Origin: Ceratothoa steindachneri
Lineage: Eukaryota > Arthropoda > Malacostraca > Isopoda > Cymothoidae
Assembly (NCBI GenBank): GCA_963969495.1
Contig: OZ018323.1
Location: forward strand, 66,530,460 to 66,594,459
Reading direction: 5' to 3'
Length of the DNA stretch: 64,000 nucleotides
This document shows, in pieces, positions 1 through 13,500 of this stretch (its first letter is position 1; every line of letters begins with the position of its first letter). The notes beneath the pieces were generated by a model. It was not told the origin of the DNA. It worked only from the letters and a program-made list of their open reading frames with translations, and made no database searches. A program made the translations under genes and the position numbers.

Positions 1-444
1 TCGTGTCACCGCAGAGTCAAATCCCCGGCTAGCATCGAGGTTCGACTCTACGACAAGAACTAATGTCAATTCCAAGTCACTTCTGAAGTTTTCAATACAG
101 CCAGACATTTTAGTGATACAATTATAGCTTATGACGTCAAACTTTACCAAGTAAAGATGATCTCCAACATGACCGAGTAAAGATAATCCCTTCCAACAAA
201 AATATGATCCCATATTTATAAAAGGACCTATATACCTTAACGTGTATGGTTTCAGCCCGTTTTAGTTTCGAAACTTGTTTCTTCAAGTTCGAATTCTTGT
301 TCGATGCAAGTTGCCACATGTTCCAGTAGTAATACAAACTTGTGTATGATCCATCAGTACTCTCTATCTCTTCGGACGAGAGCTCTGTGATCATCTTTCC
401 TAGAGGGTTACATTAAATCAAAATTTACGGCCGAATCTTTCCAG

Positions 445-564
445 GAAGAAGAAGTGACGTGCTTATTTCTAGAATATAGAGATGGGTTTAAAATTGAGGA
501 CGAAGCCAATAAGAAATATTCCATTGATTTATTTGTTCGAGGAGCGCCCGAAGCAAGTTTCCAA
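445..564 (+). CDS. IMPACT: IMPACT exon: first half of RWD domain
   Basis: The acceptor tctttccag precedes 445 and the donor gtaagt starts at 565. The 40 codons read EEEVTCLFLEYRDGF, then KYSIDLF, to EASFQ, which matches the start of RWD domains (E-E-I-x-A-L-x-x-I-Y-G-x-x-F). The phase is 0 on both sides. A coding exon with the initiator Met must lie upstream of the window. I found no ATG exon of compatible phase in 1-444. Confidence 0.85.
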
Positions 565-1430
565 GTAAGTGTGGTTAGGAATATTTATTGTATAGCTCCT
601 TAATCAGTATTCTGTATTGGTTTCTTTGTATTGTCCCCACACTTCTTTTCCTTACTTTCACCACTTTCTTCATGGTATTAGTATTGGCAAAGCTTGTTTA
701 GATTTGAATCGTACTGTGCAGCAATCCTTTCCCTGACAGGAACATACTGTATCAAAACATCTCATCCTGAATGTCTGCAAAACTTCTCACGTAATAACAT
801 CCTTAAACGAATCACAGCACCTCCCGATCTCACATTTTGCCTCTCTTTCCTTACTTAACACCTCTTCCAAAATCATTGGGCCTCTAGTACTTCATGTTCA
901 ACAGCGTCTGAAATTCTTGCTCACACGGGGCATCAGTAAGGTTTTAGAGCAATATTAGCAACAACATGTTAGCCCGCAGTCATTTTAAACCAGAATATGG
1001 TCAGGGAATGTTTCAAATACACCGGCACAGTTCAACACATTTACAACATTCTCAACACAAACACAGCTCTAACAAAACCTCCAGATGAACGGAGTACGGA
1101 ATCTCTGGGAGCACCCTTTCGTGGTCCCAGAGGCAACATAAGTACAAACGTGTTCCAATGTCTTTGTTCTTATCAAGTGACGCACCAAGGTGTTCAAACA
1201 CACTTGAGGGTTTGAGTGAGAAACGGGCGGTGTTCGAACCTAGGCCATCAAACGTTCTTCGCTTTTCATCACGGTTATCTAAGGAATAAACCAGCTTACG
1301 TCTCCCAAAGAAGATGTTTCCAGCCCTCCATGGCATAGGTTCGAACCACACCTATTTTTCGCTTTCATTAACGGCTAAAGAGTTTATATCCCGTTTGTAT
1401 CTCTTTGGATGGACTTAAAAGTTGGTGAAA

Positions 1431-1511
<81 letters not shown>

Positions 1512-4500
1512 AGTGAGAGAGTAAAGTAGTGAAATTGGGTGAGTTTAAAGAATAGGGATGGTTTGGGAGACAGAATAAATAGGTCCCTGGTCAATGGGTA
1601 GCTCTGTTGTTCTTGTAGTTTATGTTTTTGTCTTCTAAACTATAAAATTTATAGTTTATTCTAATTAAATTAAACTAGTTAATTCAATTAGATAGCTTTG
1701 GATTTTGATTTGATTGGAGGTATTCAAGCCTTTATTTGGGGCGGGGTTTTTTTACTCCCGCTATTGGTTTTATAAAAGTTTTTGAAAATGTCTTAGTGAG
1801 TGAATAATTTTTAACGTTTTAGGTTTACTAATTCGGAATATTACGGATTGTGACAGTATTTTGGTTAATTTCGAATAAATCTGAGCATTACACTAGTCGT
1901 TTGTTGTGATTTAATGATTTTGGAGTCACGTCACCGTCAGTCAGTGCCTTACTACTTTTAAAAGGTTTTATTTGTCGAGCGACCTCAATGTCTAGGTGTG
2001 TACGAGAGAACTCCGGGGACAGGCGGGTACCAATGATTCGCCAGATCCTCTTAGCGCTCTCATGGAGCGCCACGTTGATTGAAGATAATCCATCCGACTC
2101 GTGAAGCTCCCTCTGTCGTTTGTGTTCTCTTCTTCGGGTGTTTGTGATGATAAGCACCGCTTTGTTCTGGATTTTTGGAGTTTCGCAATGTGGGTCTCGG
2201 CGCTCGCGTTCAGCGGCACGGGGCTACAGGAACCTATAAAATTCCCTCAAATCTCTTGCTATTCGCGACTGTTCGCTCGATATGACTAATGTAGCCCCCG
2301 GTGGTAATTTTGAATCCCAGAACCTTCCCTTCCGTGCAGTAAGGGATTCGCTTCCCGTCTACTTATATTATATCATTGAAGGTCTTGCGAAACATGGGAA
2401 TTATTTTGAATTTTGGGCATTGGTCGATATCTTATCCCCGGATGGGGGGGCTATATTTGATATCTTTCTTATTTTATCAATATCATTCATCTTCTTGAGA
2501 TTTCTATATTCGAATCTATTTATTTCTTCTTGACTGAAGATGCCCCTTCAAACATTGACTCCATTCATCTGACTCATAGTATTCTTGTTGGCGGAGATTC
2601 CTTATTCTTTATTTGGTTGGGTTGGTTCTTGATCTCTGATTTTCTTTTCTTGATGTATCTTCATAATAACTTGCATTTATCTTGATGTGTGATGATTCCT
2701 TCCAAATTCTTGATCAAAGTGATGTTTTCTTCTTAATTCTTGAGTTCTTATTGCTTCTTGATGACGGGATGAGTTGAGATGAGTTAGCCCTTGAAGTCAT
2801 TTTCCTTGAGTTCCGTTTTCTTCTGAAGGCGATCCATTTATCTTGAGTCTTCTTGAGTTCCCTTAAAGCGTTTTTCGTGGTCTCCGTTTTCTTCGAGAAT
2901 TTTCTTCGTAAAAATTGTGGACTTTGGGGATCGATCGCGGGTCTTTTGAATCCACAGGCTAGCACTCTACCGTCACGCTACGGCGTAGTCCGTACTGACT
3001 TGGTAATTTAATGGGCTATTTATATTCTCGCTTTTGGAGGGAAGTTTTTCTCTTATACATCTTCGCACCCCTACAATCTTCCATCTCTTCTCGAAAGAAT
3101 TGATGTTGAGCTATCTCGCTAGCCTTATTTCTCGCCATAAATTCCCTGTGAAGATAGCGGCGCTACAAATTTGCGATATATCGCCAGCGAACTGTACGTA
3201 TATCGTACCCTAGGAGAGAGGTTGTGGTAGGTCGCGTCTATAAGTTGTATGAAAGGGGACTGAGAGAGAGCCCCCTTGGGGGACCCCTGCTTCGAGTTCG
3301 AATTCGGAGCCTTTATGTTCTCTGATTTGTATGCATCCTCTCCTCTCCATTATGCAGTCCTACAAAATCCTCTCAAGAATGGGGTTAAGGCCTACTTGAA
3401 GGATTTTAAATTGTAGGCCTCTATTCCAAACCTTGTAAAAAGCTTTCTTAACATCGCGGAACACCAGGTCGGCATGCCTTTTATCTGCCTTGATCTTCGC
3501 AAGCTTTTCGGTGACGACGGCTAGTCCCATGTCAGTGCCTCTTTTCCTTCTGAAGCCGTGTTGCTGCCCATTATGAAGTTGGGTTCATCAAGAAAAGAGT
3601 TGACTCTTTTAGCCAATATCTTCTCGAAGACTTTGCTGGCAAATTCTAAGAGATATCGGTCGAAAGCTGGCAGGGCAGTCCGGGGGCTTCCCCGCTTTAG
3701 GGCTGAAAATCATCTTTGCCAATTTCCACTGGTCGGGGAAATAGCCCATGTTCAGAGCGGCGTTCATCATGTTGAGTAGGCCACTCCAAACGTTAGGTGG
3801 GGACTGAATGAAATTCTCGCGGGTCAGACCCCTAAGTCCCGGTGCTCTTTGACGAAAGGATTTTAGAGTAACGGAGAGTTTTAGGGCAGTTATTTTAATG
3901 CCATAGTCCTCCATCAATCTTTCTTGCGACATACAATGGTGAGGGAGAGGTTTTGTGTATTTAACTTTTGTATTACGTCAGCTTCGAATTCGAGGTCGTA
4001 ATTGTCATTTCCTTCCGTGGTAATTTTGAAGATTGAAGACCAAAAAATTCTAGTTTCATTCACTCTCTTCTGTCTCAGTGATTGTTTTCTCATTGTATTT
4101 AATTGTGAATTTTGCATGTGGAGGTTTTCCTTTAAGACGTTTAACCGTCTGCCAGAATGTGTGTATCTTTTTCTATGTCGAGTTTGTCTGTCTATTAGTG
4201 TGTCCCATAGTAGTATTTGCTGGTCCGTAATTAGTGTCTGGAGTTCGTCCTTAATTTGTCTTAGTCTTCTGTAGTCATTGTGGTTCGGGCCTATCAGCGT
4301 TACTACATTGTTCAGGGCTCTCATGAGAGGGGTCCAGGGGGGAGCTGGGAGGATTTATAATTAATACGGTGAATGCTATTTTGATTGGGTAATCAGCTCC
4401 TCATCTATGAGGGGTGGTCAATAAGTTTTGCGAATCGGTAGGGCAAAACAGAGGAAGGGGGATGGCTGTTTGTGAGTGTGTTAGCACAAGTTATGACAAG

Positions 4501-5997
4501 TGAGGACCTGCAGCCGCACGCTCATGCCTCGTCTATTTAAAAGAGTAGCTGATCGCAGGTCGTCAGTCACAAATTTTTGAACAATGGAGAAGGTTGAGCA
4601 CCGCGCATTGATCAAATTTTTGACCAAGGAAGGCAAGAATGCAAAAGAGATCCATGAACGCATGGTTGCCGTGTACACCGACACCGCCCCTTCCTATGCA
4701 ACCATTGCTCGCTGGAATAGGGAGTTCCGCCATGGTCGTGAGTCCCTTGAAGATGACCCCCGTCCAGGATGCCCGTCAGGCGTGACCAACGAGGACAATG
4801 TGGCCCGTATGGAGAGGATGATCCTCGAAATTCGACGGGTGAAGGTCGAAGAAATTGAGCGACAACTTGGAATATCACATGGAAGTGTTATCAACATCAT
4901 CCACAACAATTTGGCCATGACCAAGGTCTCTGCCCGTTGGGTCCCTAGAAACCTCACGCCCCATGATCAACTTTAACGTCGTCAAAGTCCACAAGGCCAG
5001 AGTTGCACAAGCTGCCCTGCGCGAGTGCGGATTCGAAGAGCTCAGCCATCCCCCTTACAGTCCAGATCTGGCTCCTAGCGACTACTTTTTATTCCGCTAG
5101 CTCAAGGCTGCACTGCGTGGTCGCCGGTTTGGGGACGATGAAGATGTCCAGCTCGCCGTCCAGGAGTGGATTGAACAGCAGTCGGGAGATTTATGGTTTT
5201 CGGGAATTCGAAGCCTCAGGGACAAGTGGCGCAAGTGCATTGAAGTCGAGGGTAGTTATATTGAAAAATAATGAAACACTTTTCCTCATATCTCGTTTCC
5301 TTATATCCGAATTGCAAAACTTATTGACCTCCCCTCGTATTTCTTCTAGGGTAGCATCAATTGGTGACAACTTTGTGTAAGATTTGGCCTATATCCGTAT
5401 TTTACCACATGAAGTTTGCTATCATTGTTCAATTAACCTCATTATAACTGTAATGATTCACTTTAATTCCTAAGAAATCGACTGGGATTGTGTCGTTTGA
5501 CGAGAGGGCGATTTATTTTTTACTTCTCTGGAGATTTAAGTCCTTTTCAATGAATCCCGGAAATTACTGAGCTGACCAGGGCTGATATCTTGATCGATTG
5601 CTTCGCCAAGACGACCGTTATATTTACTATCTTGATATTTTTATTCAATTTATCTTTATAAATAAATCGTCAAAATACTTGAATTTTGATTCCGATGAAC
5701 GAAGCAGAAAAACTTATTTGAGGGTCTAAGTCACCTTAACGCCCTCTGTATTCATCGTATTTACTTTTTCCATGTGTCGTATCCAACATACCACACCCCC
5801 CTCAAATCTTGTTCACAGTAAACAGAATGTCCATCTTCCGACTGCCAGGAGCCTACATACAACCCGCATATCTTGCGCGACACTACTACTGGATGTAATT
5901 CATCCTCGACCCACACATTCGCTCAGCACAAAACATCCCGAACCCCATATCCAAACTCGCCCCCAGAACACTTAACAAACACCAATTTCAAAGAGCG

Positions 5998-6045
<48 letters not shown>

Positions 6046-7449
6046 AACACAAACACACTGAATATTCTATAGAGACTTCGTTGGCACCACACTACGCATC
6101 TTCAGCCCCGGCACCAACCATACCTAATACGCAAGATACCCCCTCAAAAAAATGAGGAGGTGCTACCCTCGTACTACACTCAGCAGCTTGCTCGACACAC
6201 ACTCCCGCACCAGCTCTGAGTTGCCTCTCAATTTAGCTGACGACGTCCAACACCAGCCCGACTTGGATCAAAACATACATCCGACCCCCTAGGGGTAAAA
6301 ACTGCTTCGAAGTTAAGCCACATCAGGTGTGATAAGTCGCCGGATTGAGTTTTATTCGGGATTAACTTCACCGAGCTGCCATACGCCGCAGATACCGGTT
6401 TTTCGGATCCCACGTAAATCAGCAGGTCCCTTACTCGTTCCTATAATAGCATCCTAGCTGGGAGTGGTTTGTTTTGTCCTGAAGCTTTTGCACCTTTTCT
6501 TTCTTCTATTCTTCATGTCCCTTTCTGAATCAACTATTTATTTGTCATTTTAGCTGTTTCTCTCTTACACAACTTTAGTAGTTAACCATCATGATAGACC
6601 TCGTTTTAAGGTCGAAATTGGGTATATAATAGTCATATAAAAGCTTCTTGTCACCAGTTCTCAATGCCCCCCGAATATCCATCCGACGTGCCTCCGACAT
6701 ACAACCTCAATGCCCCGTGGGTACGCAAGAACACGCTCTCCCACATCTACCATCGTCTGGTGAAGATTTTCAAGTAAGTGCAACTTGAAGTTTATTATAA
6801 TCCCTTAAAAAAAACCTCCCTTGTAAAAGTCCTATTCTTGGTTCCTTGTCGCCCCAAGGAACTTAATTCTCTTCGCTCTTATAGATATTTAGATTCCTTG
6901 ACACATTTTTATATATTTTTTATCTTCTCCCCTTTCTTCCCTCGCTGGAAAACACCAATATCTATTGTCACACCATTATCAGCAATCGCTTTTCAGCATT
7001 AGTGTTATCGCACATCAATGCCACGTTACGCATGGAGCTGACAGGATAAAAGTTTTGTGTGTGCTGCTTCCCAAGCCAGCGGCCGCTATCCCGTATTAGT
7101 CGCCTTTTACCGACCCCCGCAGGAGAACTACAGTATGGATATCCTGCCACATATACAGACATATTTCATAGCGAGCAAGTCATTAAATTCATGTCCTTTG
7201 TAGGTACAGTAGAGCGATCATAAAGTCGTTGCGCAGTTAAACTCCTCACAGAGCAGCAGCTGAGTAATGGTTTCATGGGGATCAAACATCCGCTCGATTG
7301 CTGTATCACGAATGGGGCGCTTACAGTGACATTTGAGAATTACACTGAAGTTGACCACAAAAGCAACCTTTAAAACTTCTTTACATATTGTTTACTGTTT
7401 TATTTGTCCAGGTAGATTTGTTTAAAACACCAATACCACTTTAGGACCA

Positions 7450-7512
<63 letters not shown>

Positions 7513-10500
7513 AAATGAACAATAACGTTCTAGTCAATGCGGTTAGGTAAGGTAATAATAAGGATTCCTTAATCTACTAGAGGAGTCACCTGGAGTTCCT
7601 TAACCCTCTTCAGGAGAGTTACATATACGACTAGGCAACCACCCATTTGTATAAGCTAACGATGTAGCAAACATTATATAGATTGGACGAGGTTTTGCTC
7701 TTTCCCTGCTTCTCTTTGGCTTTCACCTTTTTAAAGGAACAATACAAATTCTGCTTTTTACATCTTCGTGTTTTAAAACTTCATTAACAAACTTTCGATT
7801 GATGACTGCTTCTTGGCAGTGTATTTTTCTTATCTGCAGCATTTATCGGGCGACAAAGTCTGTTGTGACACTTCCTGCATTTCTCGATCCCTTCTCTGAC
7901 TTTGGCATTTCTTCTCTTTCACTCTTTTCTCATTAACACCAGGTCATCATATATACCAGCGTATCACGTATCCTTCATCATTCAATTATAAACCGTTTAC
8001 CCACAAATGGAGTTTCTGCGCATCTAATGACCCAGGTGCCCCTGTCAGTTTGCCGTCTAGAGCAGTCGATTGTGTACTTTTAAGGCCTCTTCATTTTGGT
8101 AGAAGACTCCTCTGAGGTTTTAAATGCCCCTTCCGGCTCCAGCATTTGGTATTAATTGATTGTGGAATGCCCCATCCGTGCCTACATTCTGAAGCAAAGG
8201 TTATGTCCATAATTCATCACATATACACGGTGCCGGCGGTATTCGATCGCATGTTAACTATCTCTGGAGAAAAAAATAGAGTATTTTTATTTTTTAGATA
8301 TATTCGTCAAGTTTTGGTCACTTTGTTTTCATGTCATGTTCTATCGATCTTACTCTGCGAACCCGCTTTTATGACCTCGATGACAGCCTTCAGGCGACCT
8401 CGAAACCGGCCACAAGCCTTCGTCAATATCTCGCGTTTTAGGGCCCTGGTAATCTTTCGTGTTACAGTTGGATTTCCTGGTTTCTCGTTCTACCCCGACA
8501 CACAAATAAGTCGAGGGGGGTTACAATTAGGCGAGTTGGTAGGCCAAGTTACAGGTGCTGTGTGGTCTAAGAAATTCTCCAACAGCCAGGCCTGGGTCTT
8601 CCGGTTGGTGTGGCAGGGCTTAGTCTCGCTGCCAAGAGTAAAGCCCCTGCAGTTACTTGGTCGATCCAAGGCTTCGCCACCTCGCTCAAAACAGATGTAA
8701 GCGCTGGTGTCAGCCCTTGACTCAGGGAAGAAGTGGGGGTGGTATGACGGCACTGAAGACCATGATTGTCCCTGGAAATTTCATTTGCATGACTGGGCAC
8801 GTCGTTGGGTGCGATAGCGAGTCACCTGTTCTGGAAGTTTATCTTATGGTTTGGGCAGAAATTCTACTCGTCGGAGAAGAACCACACCATGTCTGGCTCC
8901 CATTGGTCTTTCAACTTCTTGATCAAGATTTTTCGTGTCTTTGAATCGCTTTTCATGCATCGCCTTGGACAGAAATTGCCTCTTTTTCATCTTGTATGAA
9001 AAGTAGCGAATGTCCTTGTGCACTACCAGCCTGATGAGCTTTTCATCCACAACTTTCTCCCCTGTCATGGCACGCATCGACTTTCTTGGATCATTGTTGA
9101 TGATCTAGATTTCGGCACTCTGATGGCGTCAGATCGTCGACCATGTGTTTTCCTATCTGCTGTCGTCTCGTAGTTGAATCCTGACTCTTCTAGCTCCTTT
9201 CTAATCTTTTCCACTATCCTTCTCTTCTGTTAACGTTGAGAAAGTATGAAATCTTGTTTTCCTTTCGGTGTTGATTCCAAGGAGGACTTTATGCCTCTTC
9301 TACAAATTGCTGGTTAAAAGTTTTCTCTAGTCAATTATTTTGCAAAAAAGAATAAACCAAAAATATTTACTTTTTTAAGAAAAAACCGATAACGAAGGTA
9401 AAAAAAATTATGCGTAAAATTAGAATTTGAGAATTACGAACGAATACTGTACTTCACCCGAGCTAGTTTTTCAGTCCTCCGCAAATCCCCTTGCCGCGTC
9501 GGGCCAATGGCCATGGCTTGTTTCATCGAATGATTCGGACGTTACCATATCTGATGCCCCCTTTTCCTCAATATGTTATGTCAGTTATCGAAAGGCAAAT
9601 TGTTTTAGGGACGTTATGTGTCCTCCTGTCTTTTTTATTTCAATAGTAGTCCCTCTTTCGGCTACTCGTAGATTCCCGTCCTTGATTTCCGCGTTAATAA
9701 ATTAAATTTATGATCAAGTTAAAATTTTCTTGTTTTAGCGAGAATTTCGGTCGCTGCATCATTTACTTTTGGATCCAACAAATCTTAACAGACCTCAAGG
9801 AAGAAATTCAAGTGTTGAAACAAGAGCCACCAGAAGAGAAAAAGAATGTTGTAAGCTTATCAATTCATTTTAGCGTTCGTTTAATAATGATCTAATTCCA
9901 TTATATTGCTTGTGGTTTAATTTTCTTCCAAAAAAAATTTCAGTTTGTAAAAATGACAAAATACATCGATTGTTTTTTTTTACTCTTGTGTCTCCCTATC
10001 TGCTTAAATGTTTCGCTAACTCCCTTTTTATTTTAATATTTGAAGGTGGCCCCAACTGCAGCGAAAGTAGAAGAATTGTTTGAAGTCCATCAAGGAAATC
10101 CAATTTGGGATCGGGGGAGCTGTTTTTCACCCTACTTGGCGCGAGTCAAATCCGAAGACGATGTAAAGTTAGTAAGATTTTAGGCTAATCTAAACGCTTG
10201 GACTCATGCCTTTACGGCTCAGGTTTCTAATTAAGAAATGACTCCTTCCTTACCCAAGCAAACCAAGGGACTATTTCACAGTCCTAGATAGAATTGTCAA
10301 TTGCCTATTTTTTTTTTTTTAGACTACTAATTGGTTTCTTGAATACAGTTGTTAATATGGATGGTCCCTTGACATCCCTCATGCAGTGCATTCCTTCTTT
10401 CTCAACCCAATTGTCAAAAAATGGCCCCCAGTAATTTACCATTTTTCAATATCTTGGCACTTAACTCAAAAAGGGCTCTTATCTTAGGTGGGGAAAAAAA

Positions 10501-13500
10501 TTCCCAAGAATATTAACTTTCGAAGAGACGATGAATATATTCTCGTCTTAAAGTTTTGGTATTGCTACTATCCATTATCCACCCCAATGGAAAAGCGGCC
10601 GGCAGCAAAATGAATCATTTTAATCTTCTTCACATCCAACTCATCCCTTCAGGGATTGATAGCAGAAATAAAAGTGTTGAAAAGAGAAAGTAATGTGGTA
10701 GGTTTGCAAAGGGATACAAGCGCCTGGTGATTAGGCTTATCGCTTTCACTTATTTTCTTGTCTTGTGAGTTATTTGGTTGTTGTAATTATAGAGTATAAT
10801 CAAATTAGGCATTTTTTTCATTTGTTTTTGTCAAAAAATAATTTTATGGACTTCCCCATCGTAAATATTCCTAACATTACGACATGGTTTCTTTTCCCCT
10901 TCAGGAAAGCAATAGTACAAATAGAGAGCTGTAGAAAAGTCTCCACGGCGTGGCGGAACACCTATGCCTATCGTTACGAATCCAAAAAAAACATGGTGGA
11001 AGTCGGAGAAGACGGGGGAGAACCTCGCGCTGGAAAAAATCTCCTACAGAGACTTGTTGTAAGCAGTAGTGTAGTAGGAGTAGCTTTTTGACAACAAGCG
11101 ATCGGAAAATCCTAGGGGACCGTGCGGGAGGGAGGCAGGAGCGAACTCGTTCCGCTTCAAGGGTATGTCTATAAATATCCCTTCGGTAGGTTCAGGGATA
11201 GAAGAGAGCGAGGATAATACACTGGATATGTTGGGTGTTTGAAGATGGGTAAGAAAGAGATCGGTTTGTAATAGGCGACCGGATCCTTCCGTACGCTGTA
11301 GTTTTATGTCCGTGTCGCGGAGACTGAAGCAGCTACCTAAACGTTGGAAATCCAACGGCGTCTAGGCTATCAGGGCCCGAGGAAAGGGGATACAATAATT
11401 CTCTCGATGGCACATTTTCAGATCTCGGGTTGGGGTCCCCTCGAGTCATATTCAAATATCAAGGCCAACACACCAAATACCTTGTCACTCATTATCAAAT
11501 TCGGCTAAAGTCTGCAATCAATTAACTTCTGACCCCAATCGGACTATTTGTTTGCAGTATCTCTCCATCGGAGTCAAATTTGTTATTGGATAAAAGCATA
11601 GATTAATAGCAACTGGGTTTCCTATTATATTTTTAGCCTCAATCATCTTTAGTTTATTTCCTTCCTTTTCTCTCTTCACTCAGCATTAATAGACAAGACT
11701 ATCACCTTACAATAACCTTTATCACCGAAAATACAGAAATATATGTGCGGGGAAGGGGGGGGGTGCTTTTCACGTGCCATTGGCCATACAACAATAAAAG
11801 TTCTGCACTCAACAAGCGGCAACTCCAAGTGCCCCAAACTATGTTAGCTCGTGATAGTCATTAATTCTGAGGCACTATGTCAAGTCTTCTAGTGCATTCC
11901 TCTCAATTCCTTTCCGTTTTGGCAGACCACAACTGAAAACTATTATAATAAAGATTTATGTTTAGGTTGTCCAGTTTGATCTTTTGGGACCACTGCGCAG
12001 CTACTGATGGAGCAGTATGTGCTGTAGAACCTCGTCGATGTTCATCCTCAGTTCGAAGACCCAAAGCACAAACTCGCTGAAATTACTTCTGCGCACACCT
12101 CATACTATCACCCCCTTCTTCCCCAAACAGTCAATTCTCATATTTTTTTCATACATACCTACTTCCTTAAAACACGCGGCCCAACCTTATTCGTATATTT
12201 CTTCCTCAATCTCCCCCTCCCCCCTTCTCACATCGTCCCTCTCTTACTTTATTACTCTTACTATTCATCGTTCCTACTCCTTCCACAGCATAGTCTCGCT
12301 TCCCTACTACACTAATAGTACAATCAGAGTACTCTCACGCCCCGTACTTTTTTTCTGCCAGGCAAGCCTTGTTATCACATATCCATTCACAAAACATCTC
12401 AGAAATATTGCCCTTGGTCAAGGCGCACTAATATTAAACCTCACTCACAACCCCCCCCCCCCATCCCCTAAACACCTTAATCGTTCCTGAGTGTTTTATC
12501 CTCCGCCACACACTTTAATCAACGAAAATAAGAAGACTCAATCAGAAAATTCAACATCTACCAGTTGGCGCACTTCACTCCCACTAAAAACTCCCCACCC
12601 CTTTATGAAATGTTATGCACAATGGCACCCATCATTTTTTCCACCCCAAATTTGTCCTTCATAGCAATAGGGTGCATTGTGATGTAGCCTCCACTCCACT
12701 CAGGCTTGATCCCTGGCTAGAATCCCCCATAACCACCATTGTACACCAATGATCCACTGCCTGCTTGGTCATTACTTTATCTCTCAAACACTTTTACCCA
12801 GTCTTCCAGCTCTGACACACGTATATTCTCTATACAAGTCTATTCCCATTACATTCTCCCTATAGCCTCGTACCACTTCATAACACTCAGTCTCAGCTTC
12901 ATTCACAGCATAAACATCTTGCCTAGTCGTCCTCCCCCTCCCTCGTCTACCTTTCATACACCGAGCATTCTTCTTAAGGTGTCCAATTTTCCTGCGTTCA
13001 CTCGAGATCCCATACACTAACTGGCACAAGCATAATATTATGCAGCTTAACCGTGCATTCCACTTCTAAACCACTCTAATGCCCTGAACACCCTTACCAT
13101 TAAAACCGTGGGGTCGCATTCTGCTTCATCTCTATCACTATCAGGTTCCTACCCTAGGCCGCTAGCAAGTATTAATTTAGTAAATATCGAGACAATTATT
13201 GAGTAAAAGTCAAGCCAAGTATCATTAATTGAGTAAAGATCAAGACCATTATCAAAACAAGCAATTATAGTTGGGTGTTACTTGGGAACGTTGTTTCTTT
13301 TCTTGATCATCGTGTGGCGCGTAGAAGCAGAGATTGGATAGTTTACGTTGTGTGTGGGAAGCTCATGATGTCAGGCTTCCACTGTTAATTTGCGTAAATG
13401 CTCGGCTCATGATGCAAATATCGACACCTTTTAACCCCCACCCCCTCTTTCCTTCATCGCTTATAACCTTATTTCATACACCTACTCAATCCATACCTTG

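Noticed and set aside
137..394. First IMPACT exon or separate gene near the left edge
   Set aside because: The minus-strand ORF has no known domain, and plus-strand ATGs at 131, 158 and 168 give no exon of compatible phase.
8146..8700. 184-codon plus-strand ORF in an IMPACT intron
   Set aside because: No domain or compositional bias; its end is antisense to the decayed Tc1-like transposase.
10172..10177. GTAAGA as the real donor of IMPACT exon 10046
   Set aside because: It would join the next exon out of frame into TAG; the GTTAGT site four bases earlier keeps frame and exact family spacing.
12017..12490. 157-codon plus-strand ORF
   Set aside because: Pyrimidine-rich low complexity without motifs; probably antisense to decayed purine-rich LINE coding sequence.
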